From: DATAYF01 sp036272735
GTDB taxonomy: Bacteria; Chloroflexota; Ktedonobacteria; Ktedonobacterales; Ktedonobacteraceae
Reading direction: 5' to 3'
NCBI GenBank assembly: GCA_036272735.1
Contig: DATAYF010000013.1
Coordinates: 1 to 19,056, forward strand
DNA: 19,056 nucleotides
In this document: piece by piece, positions 15,075 through 19,056 of the stretch
Numbering within the stretch: the first letter of the stretch is position 1
How the letters are laid out: each line of letters opens with the position of its first letter
Position numbers and translations under genes: made by a program
Notes under the pieces: model-generated
What the model was told of the DNA's origin: nothing
What the model saw: the letters and a program-made list of their open reading frames with translations, nothing else
The model's database searches: none

Positions 15075-15135
15075 TACATACAAAAAAGTCTGCTTCAAAT
15101 GCTTTTAGCATTTGAAGCAGACTTTTTTGTATGTA
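15075..15135. terminator. Perfect 29-bp hairpin between converging genes
   Basis: Arms 15075-15103 and 15107-15135 pair at all 29 positions around a TTT loop. A run of six A/T bases lies inside each arm, and TTTTTCAAGTTTTTT follows on the plus strand. It stands between the membrane-protein stop at 15058 and the hicB stop at 15149. It should stop transcription from both sides. Confidence 0.75.
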
Positions 15136-15148
15136 TTTTTCAAGTTTT

Positions 15149-15361
15149 TTATGCTGCGAACGTTTTCGGCATAGGGATGGGTTTGCCAATCTCTTTGGCG
15201 ACCATGAGCCAACTTTCAATGGCATCTTCGCCTTGTTTGATCGCCTCCTCGTGGGTATATCCATGGGTCATGCATCCTGGCAATTCTGGAACAATGACAA
15301 CATAAATTTTATCGTTGGGATCCCATTCAATAATCATGGAATAGTGTTTGACCTCTTCCAT
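15149..15361 (-). CDS. hicB: HicB-type antitoxin
   Basis: A 70-aa protein. MEEVKHYSMIIEWDPNDKIYVVIVPELPGCMTHGYTHEEAIKQG has the partial RNase H-like fold of HicB antitoxins. The hallmark P-LPGC-THG-T-EEA matches, followed by an amphipathic helix (EDAIESWLMVAKEIGKPIP). There is no C-terminal DNA-binding domain, as in the short HicB class. AAAGGGA lies about 10 nt before the ATG. Directly upstream, 5 bp away, is a gene matching the HicA toxin, so the order toxin-antitoxin is normal. The partner is frameshifted, which leaves this antitoxin apparently orphaned. Confidence 0.85.
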   Translation of the reverse strand: MEEVKHYSMIIEWDPNDKIYVVIVPELPGCMTHGYTHEEAIKQGEDAIESWLMVAKEIGKPIPMPKTFAA

Positions 15362-15366
15362 CGCTA

Positions 15367-15572
15367 TTATTTCCCTTTCGCGCGTTGAAGTGCGTTGTTC
15401 ACCTGTCGAACCTGATAGGTTTGTGTGTCGTCTTCATCGCGTCCAGATACAGTGACTTCTATATCTGGAAACGGGGGGTAAAACCAGACGGCATATGGCT
15501 CCCTTTCCCTGGTCTCCATACAAAACCTGCTTTTGCTAGCGCTGCTTTCAGTTGCCTGATCTTTTGCGGCAT
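15367..15572 (-). pseudogene. hicA: HicA-type mRNA interferase, frameshifted
   Basis: From ATG 15572 the minus strand reads MPQKIRQLKAALAKAGFVW then RPGKGSH, the N-terminal part of a HicA toxin with the catalytic His in GSH. After this the frame runs to an early stop. The neighbouring frame continues VWFYPPFPDIEVTVSGRDED and DTQTYQVRQVNNALQRAKGK, ending at TAA 15369-15367. Joining the parts needs one extra base near CATATGCC (about 15490-15500), giving the expected protein of about 68 aa. The span of 206 bp is one short of a multiple of three. The toxin is thus probably inactive, unless the missing base is a sequencing error or the ribosome shifts frame. Confidence 0.75.
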
Positions 15573-15796
15573 TGTTGCCTGCCTGTCCTTATTACGATCA
15601 TATCATAATAACCACTTTTTTTATACACTTTTCTTTTTATAACATTAGGATATATTATTATAGCATAATGCAGCTCAATAAAGCTATAGTTTGGATCAAA
15701 TTCCCTCTAATTGACTACTTATCGCGAATTACTTACGTTCCTATTGTTGCTTGTATGGGAGGGCTTATGAGGCTGTTCTGTGGATAGTTTGTGGGG

Positions 15797-15820
15797 TTTG
15801 ACACCTAATTTGACACCTTA
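15797..15820. repeat. Tandem pair of a 12-bp repeat
   Basis: TTTGACACCTAA (15797-15808) is followed at once by TTTGACACCTTA (15809-15820); 11 of 12 positions agree. On the minus strand the pair reads GVKLGVKP in one frame, right after a stop. This resembles the tail of some phage-type integrases, but it is too short to assign. Confidence 0.5.
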
Positions 15821-15827
15821 AATGGCA

Positions 15828-15865
15828 AAGCCTGCTTAAAATGCTGTGTTACGCTAAGCAGGCTT
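15828..15865. terminator. 11-bp hairpin, terminator candidate
   Basis: AAGCCTGCTTA (15828-15838) pairs with TAAGCAGGCTT (15855-15865) around a 16-nt loop. It lies 13 bp beyond the end of the truncated coiled-coil frame on the minus strand. Its stem composition resembles the larger hairpin at 15075-15135. Confidence 0.5.
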
Positions 15866-15878
15866 GTTGTGTTTATTT

Positions 15879-16121
15879 CTAATTGGTTGATTTGGGTAAA
15901 CGTTCGAGGATTTGCTGTAGCAGTGTCGTATGTTCTGTTTGTGTGGCTTGCAATCCTGTGATTTTTGTATCTTGTTCGGTGAAACGTTGGCGCATCTCAG
16001 TTTGTAGCCCGACAATTTTTCCGTCTTGTTTGATTTGGTATTCTCTTAGTTCGGCAAGTTGCTCGTTGGTAAGACGGTCGTGTGTGATAAGTGCCTCAAA
16101 TAGCTTATTCGATAGAATCTC
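15879..16121 (-). pseudogene. Coiled-coil protein fragment lacking a start codon
   Basis: The minus strand is open for 80 codons from just after TAA (16124-16122) to TAG (15881-15879). It reads EILSNKLFEALITHDRLTNE, then QLAELREYQIKQDGKIVGLQ, TEMRQRFTEQDTKITGLQAT and QTEHTTLLQQILERLPKSTN. The heptad-like pattern predicts one long helix, a coiled coil. No ATG, GTG or TTG opens it before the internal Met of TEMRQRF. Upstream in frame is IGINTTEF then the stop, so the N-terminus seems lost by mutation or truncation, or an ATT codon would have to start it. No function can be assigned. The hairpin at 15828-15865 follows it. Confidence 0.5.
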
Positions 16122-16215
16122 TTAGAATTCCGTTGTATTAATGCCTATTCGGAAGTGGGGTTAATCAAACGACTGCTCTAGAGCGAGGGGTGGTGGCTGC
16201 ATAAATGTAGAAACT

Positions 16216-16243
16216 AGTCCTGGTAGACTGCTCTACCAGGACT
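16216..16243. terminator. 12-bp hairpin with short T-tract
   Basis: AGTCCTGGTAGA (16216-16227) pairs perfectly with TCTACCAGGACT (16232-16243) around the tetraloop CTGC; TTTCC overlaps and follows on the plus strand. It lies 34 bp beyond the stop of the minus-strand gene at 16277. It may end that transcript or shield it from the neighbouring fragment. Confidence 0.6.
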
Positions 16244-16276
16244 TTCCTATCTCTTCCTGTCTGATCAACTGTCTTG

Positions 16277-16819
16277 CTAGGCGCTTGTTGTAGGAAATTT
16301 CCAATAGTCAACTTCTAAGAATGTTTCTTTCCCTTGCTTCGTTACCTTGATATTTTCTATGTGGTAGTATTTCCAATTATAGGGTTTCGCGCTTTTTAGG
16401 GCAAGAAATATTCGTTCAGAAAGTTTTCTTCCTTGAGCGAGTTCGTAGAATGCTGCCTCGTCAGTTACAATGATATGCCCCAGAGGAATTTTATAATACT
16501 GAATAAGGGCCAAAACCGTGCTGAGGCCACTTCCACCTTCGCCGCCGTGCGTCTCAAAACCGTCTGGTATAATCGTGATATCCGGTCCTTGAAGCCAGTT
16601 CCAAACAACAAACATCACACGATCATGATCGTATCCGCGCTGACGTAAACTGATCATGGTGATCTTTTCGGGTCGAGAGGGACTTGTTAGTATTGCGGCC
16701 ATGCCTAGAACACACGGTCGCGTAATTCCTGACTCACCAAGATATTGAGTACAAGAAGCATATCCACCGTACTCATATTCATCCTCTTCATTTGTAAACA
16801 GGCTATCCCTCTCGTTCAA
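16277..16819 (-). CDS. Unrecognised 180-aa soluble protein
   Basis: The start is TTG at 16819, supported by GGAG 7 nt upstream; no ATG is available before residue 40. The protein opens with an acidic stretch (NEEDEYEYGGYASCTQYLGE), followed by VLGMAAILTSPSRPEKITMI, FVVWNWLQGPDITIIPDGFE, and a glycine-rich turn THGGEGGSGLSTVLALIQYY. It ends with LGHIIVTDEAAFYELAQGRK, a helix, and YYHIENIKVTKQGKETFLEVDYW. No signal peptide or membrane helix is visible. The alternating alpha/beta pattern suggests a compact globular fold. I do not recognise the family. It is flanked by hairpin terminators on both sides, so it is transcribed alone. Location beside a toxin-antitoxin remnant suggests an accessory or immunity-type gene, but this is a guess. 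Confidence 0.65.
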   Translation of the reverse strand: MNERDSLFTNEEDEYEYGGYASCTQYLGESGITRPCVLGMAAILTSPSRPEKITMISLRQRGYDHDRVMFVVWNWLQGPDITIIPDGFETHGGEGGSGLSTVLALIQYYKIPLGHIIVTDEAAFYELAQGRKLSERIFLALKSAKPYNWKYYHIENIKVTKQGKETFLEVDYWKFPTTSA

Positions 16820-16864
16820 TTTCTGTCTCCAATCTGTAATCTTTGCCTAATGCGCTCTTAAAAC

Positions 16865-16902
16865 AATGGGATTTATATCTTCCTTAAAATATAAATCCCA
16901 TT
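16865..16902. terminator. 14-bp hairpin upstream of the unknown gene
   Basis: AATGGGATTTATAT (16865-16878) pairs with ATATAAATCCCATT (16889-16902) around a 10-nt loop; TATTTATTA follows on the plus strand. It sits 45 bp before the TTG start of the minus-strand gene. It may end a transcript coming from the right. Confidence 0.5.
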
Positions 16903-16978
16903 ATTTATTATGAATGGCTGCTTATAGTGCATTAAAATTATAGCACATTACTCAACGCACTTCTATTGGCTTATCTTT

Positions 16979-17185
16979 TTAACGTATATGAGAAGAGACT
17001 TTGGGGGAGGAGAGTCGAACTCTGCAATGGCTTCTTTTGGGTTGACTTCTATTCTGCCCCGATTGGCTCCTCTGGCTGTTTCGGATTTTTATTTTGTCAA
17101 ACCTTGTCAAGCTTTTATAACGTGCGTCAAACGGTTTTGTTCCCAGTTTTGCTCCCACTTTGAACGGGGAAAGGTAGGTACTAAT
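16979..17185 (-). pseudogene. Probable C-terminal remnant of a phage-type tyrosine integrase
   Basis: Between in-frame stops at 17188-17186 and 16981-16979 the minus strand reads ISTYLSPFKVGAKLGTKPFD then ARYKSLTRFDKIKIRNSQRS and a further polar tail. The motif VGAKLGTKP (17158-17132) is like the low-complexity tail that often follows the catalytic Tyr region in phage integrases; the catalytic domain itself is absent. Close to its end the plus strand shows GGAGAGTCGAACTCTGC (17008-17024), the complement of a tRNA T-arm-like word, as found at integration sites. Only 3 of 5 T-stem pairs would form, so it is not a tRNA gene. The assignment rests on a short motif and is uncertain. Confidence 0.3.
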
Positions 17186-17200
17186 CTAATAGCTTGTCAT

Positions 17201-17244
17201 TAAGGGTTCACTAAGGGTTCACTAAGGGTTCACTAAGGGTTCGC
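17201..17244. repeat. Four tandem copies of an 11-bp repeat
   Basis: TAAGGGTTCAC occurs at 17201, 17212 and 17223, with a fourth copy TAAGGGTTCGC at 17234-17244. The period of 11 matches one helical turn, which would put any bound protein on one face of the DNA. Units are adjacent with no spacers, so it is not a CRISPR. The repeats end about 290 bp before the final histidine kinase gene. Confidence 0.85.
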
Positions 17245-17303
17245 TGTAACTCATTCGCTATTTTGTTGGTCTCTGTTCCTAAAAATGTTTGCGTTGTTGT
17301 CAT
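17211..17303 (-). pseudogene. Possible 5' remnant of a dps-like gene
   Basis: From ATG 17303 the minus strand reads MTTTQTFLGTETNKIANELQ then RTL, after which it runs through the 11-bp repeats to a stop at 17211. The start with TETNKIANELQRTL resembles the N-terminus of Dps/ferritin-like starvation proteins, where NELQ-TL-ELIDL is common. The homology would stop where the repeats begin, suggesting replacement by repeat expansion or deletion. No ribosome binding site is obvious. The evidence is short and weak. Confidence 0.22.
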
Positions 17304-17377
17304 TGTTGGAGTTGTTAGAATTGGCATCAGTGAAATGCAAAGGATCTGTTTAAAAGCAAGCCTAGATTATAGACGGA

Positions 17378-17386
17378 TGGTATACT
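17378..17386 (+). promoter_or_regulatory. Extended -10 promoter candidate for the final histidine kinase
   Basis: TGGTATACT gives an extended -10 element (TGn plus TATACT) about 145 bp before the ATG at 17531. No good -35 box is seen at the expected distance. Confidence 0.3.
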
Positions 17387-17530
17387 CTATCAATTAGAAA
17401 GGTAACCATGGTAGTGCTTCTCTCATTGTCAATCTCGTATTCTGCTCATTTCTCGTAGAACTGTTTTCGGTGGCATAGGTTGAATGTTGTACTCGTGGCA
17501 CAGGTGACCACTTTCTAAAGGACAAATGAG

Positions 17531-19030
17531 ATGAATATGGATCAGGACCAGCCTCTTCAATACCGACAAAAAAGAAGCAAGCCTGGCTCTCAGAGAAGGC
17601 GTACACAGAACGTTGTCCTCCAACAAGCCAGCGAATCGCTGTTTGTATTGATTAATGCCATTGCACACATTTCGGAATGCGTAGATACCCCTTTGGATGA
17701 AGGAACGCGGCTTTTGTCATCAGCCATCAATTTTGTGGGACAGTACCTTGCTGATCTCATTCGCCAGAAGCTAGGAGGAGAGCAAGTGATACTCTTCTCC
17801 CTTGCCCCTTCAACAGGACGCCTGCATTCTGTGGCAATGAGTAGCGCCTCGACTGAGCAAGAGCAGCGTCGCCAGGAGAGTCACGGACGCTTCACGCTTA
17901 CTGATCTTCTTGATGAGACATCAATTATGCGTCTCTCTGCGAACAAAAAGGTGATGATCACTCCTGAACACAGGCACCTCCCACTTGTAGAGAGACTCGG
18001 TGATGGCTCCAAGAACTGGTTGTGGATCCCGATATCCCGTCGTGAGCAATTGATTGGATGCCTTGTCATAAGCAAGGTTGATCGGGACAAGAGGTACACG
18101 CCAGAAGAGATCACGTTCGTGAAAGCCATGGCAGAGCGGGTGGCCTTTGTCCTTGCAAGTTATTCCATGTTGCACAGATTGCAGCAAATACAGGACAAAG
18201 AACGAGTCGTGCAAGAAACGGAGCATCTCATCAATGATTTCTTGAGTCTTGTCGGTCATGAGTTGAGAACGCCATTGACCATCGTGATGGGAAACATTCA
18301 ATTAGCCCAACGCCGTTTGCAGACCTTGCAACAACAAGTGGTAGAACAGCACGAAACCTTGAGGAAGGAAGCTGAAACCTTGAGCAAGCACGATGAAATC
18401 TTGAGCGAACACGCTGAAACCTTGAGCAAGCACGCTGAAACCTTGAGCAAGCACATCGAACAGGTTCAACACCCTTTGGAGAGCGCTGCGCTGGGTGCCC
18501 GTGTGCAGAAGCGCATGATCGATAATATGATTGATGACGCTCATATCCAGACAAACACCTTCACATTACAGATGCAACAGTGCGATTTGGTCAAGCTTGC
18601 CCAGGAAGCCGTCCAAGAGCAGCAGCAGCAGGTACCTGAGCGTACGATTCGCCTGAATAGCATGCCCACCGTGGAGTCGGTGCCCATTATTGCTGATGCG
18701 GATCGTATTAGAAAGGTCGTCACTACCTATCTCGTCGATGCACTTACTTATTCACCTGACGATCAATCCGTGACCGTTCAGTTAGCAGTAGAAGATGCTG
18801 TGGCTCGTGTTTCGGTGCGTGATGAAGGACCAGGTATTTCACCACATGAGCAAAAAAAGATATGGGAACGTTTCTATCATATCAAAGGACGTGAGTTTGA
18901 TCTGAACGTTGGATTAGACTTGTACCTTTGCCAGCAGTTTATTGAGCGTCATCAGGGTGAGGTCGGGCTAGAGAGTATCCCTGGGGAAGGTTCCACCTTC
19001 TGGTTTACCTTGCCTATTGCCAGGTCTTAG
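17531..19030 (+). CDS. GAF-domain sensor histidine kinase with extended dimerisation helix and degenerate ATPase domain
   Basis: A 499-aa soluble protein; AAAGGA lies 8 nt before the ATG. A basic N-terminal tail (to about 30) precedes a GAF-like sensor domain at about 35-212 (DRDKRYTPEEITFVKAMAERVAF closes it). HisKA has phosphoacceptor His243 in VGHELRTPLT. Between the two DHp helices lie heptads of the type AETLSKH (281-308). HATPase_c spans about 382-499. Its N box reads VVTTYLVDALTYSP: both Asn positions of the paralogue at 5757 (NYITNG) are replaced, by Thr399 and Asp403. The G1 box RDEGPG is kept, but the G2 box is VGLDLYL instead of GLGLGLF. ATP hydrolysis and autophosphorylation may be weakened or lost. 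No response regulator follows before the window ends. Confidence 0.9.
   Translation: MNMDQDQPLQYRQKRSKPGSQRRRTQNVVLQQASESLFVLINAIAHISECVDTPLDEGTRLLSSAINFVGQYLADLIRQKLGGEQVILFSLAPSTGRLHSVAMSSASTEQEQRRQESHGRFTLTDLLDETSIMRLSANKKVMITPEHRHLPLVERLGDGSKNWLWIPISRREQLIGCLVISKVDRDKRYTPEEITFVKAMAERVAFVLASYSMLHRLQQIQDKERVVQETEHLINDFLSLVGHELRTPLTIVMGNIQLAQRRLQTLQQQVVEQHETLRKEAETLSKHDEILSEHAETLSKHAETLSKHIEQVQHPLESAALGARVQKRMIDNMIDDAHIQTNTFTLQMQQCDLVKLAQEAVQEQQQQVPERTIRLNSMPTVESVPIIADADRIRKVVTTYLVDALTYSPDDQSVTVQLAVEDAVARVSVRDEGPGISPHEQKKIWERFYHIKGREFDLNVGLDLYLCQQFIERHQGEVGLESIPGEGSTFWFTLPIARS
18371..18454 (+). repeat. Four in-frame 21-bp repeats coding heptads
   Basis: Units at 18371, 18392, 18413 and 18434 encode AETLSKH, DEILSEH, AETLSKH and AETLSKH. 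The two last units are nearly identical in DNA. A more diverged heptad (HETLRKE) precedes them at 18350. They lengthen the coiled coil of the kinase dimerisation domain without changing frame or heptad phase. Confidence 0.9.
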
Positions 19031-19056
19031 ATGGCATGTTGGTATAGTTCTTCCAC

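Larger units (their letters stand above)
15573..15878. other. AT-rich gap without a supported gene
   Basis: The part at 15600-15670 is strongly AT-rich and contains TATAAT-like words on both strands, plausibly the hicAB promoter. I find no convincing reading frame. The rest holds the 12-bp tandem repeat at 15797-15820 and the hairpin at 15828-15865, described separately. Confidence 0.4.
16820..17530. other. Gene-poor accessory stretch with remnants
   Basis: No intact gene is seen. It contains a 14-bp hairpin (16865-16902), an AT-rich spacer, a probable integrase-tail remnant (16979-17185), four 11-bp repeats (17201-17244), a possible dps-like fragment (17211-17303) and the leader of the final histidine kinase gene. 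Confidence 0.5.

Noticed and set aside
15385..15642. A plus-strand frame over the HicA region
   Set aside because: The minus strand carries the recognisable HicA sequence, and this frame crosses the AT-rich upstream part without any signal.
15883..16125. An 80-codon plus-strand frame, Cys- and Ser-rich
   Set aside because: It mirrors the coiled-coil reading frame on the opposite strand; the biased composition is a complement artefact.
17001..17030. A tRNA gene
   Set aside because: Only a T-arm-like word is present; two of five T-stem pairs fail and no anticodon or D arm is found.
17201..17244. CRISPR array
   Set aside because: The units are only 11 bp and directly adjacent, with no spacers and no cas genes.

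Overview
The window looks like chromosomal DNA of a Ktedonobacteria-type Chloroflexota. I infer this from gene content and style: eukaryote-like kinase genes, soluble PAS/GAF histidine kinases with no response regulator beside them, many IS5-family remnants, sugar-acid catabolic genes, and very long hairpin terminators. Nothing in the window proves the taxonomy. No rRNA, intact tRNA, CRISPR array or replication origin was seen.

Layout. Positions 1-1860 are insertion-sequence debris: the tail of one IS5-type transposase, a small element with inverted ends, and a second IS5-type element with a broken transposase. A small membrane-protein gene (minus strand) sits between them with its own promoter. 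Positions 1981-5551 hold a tightly coupled plus-strand operon: an AMACR-like family III CoA-transferase, an M20 metallopeptidase and a class I/II aminotransferase, with ATGA-type overlaps. A soluble PAS-PAS histidine kinase follows (5757-7280) and ends in a perfect 26-bp hairpin. Positions 7453-12060 hold a second plus-strand catabolic series: a LarA-family nickel-pincer racemase/epimerase, an enolase-superfamily sugar-acid dehydratase, a ThuA-domain protein and an aldo/keto reductase. A rod-like 173-nt inverted-repeat structure lies between the last two. A 57-bp palindrome closes this series.

On the minus strand, a ROK-family sugar kinase (13349-14347) and a membrane-anchored pseudokinase (12161-13315) form an operon. 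It diverges from a small two-helix membrane protein (14561-15058), which ends in another perfect 29-bp hairpin. Positions 15149-17500 are AT-richer accessory DNA: an intact hicB with a frameshifted hicA, a truncated coiled-coil gene, an unrecognised 180-aa gene, several hairpin terminators, a probable integrase-tail remnant, 11-bp tandem repeats and a possible dps remnant. The window ends with a GAF histidine kinase related to the first one. It carries four extra heptads in its dimerisation helix and a degenerate ATP-binding domain.

How the genes may work together (inference). The LarA/dehydratase/ThuA/AKR set would handle hydroxy- or sugar acids: epimerise, dehydrate, then isomerise or reduce. 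The CoA-transferase/M20/aminotransferase set suggests hydrolysis of an amide- or peptide-like substrate with transamination and CoA chemistry. No transporter or DNA-binding regulator for either set lies in the window.
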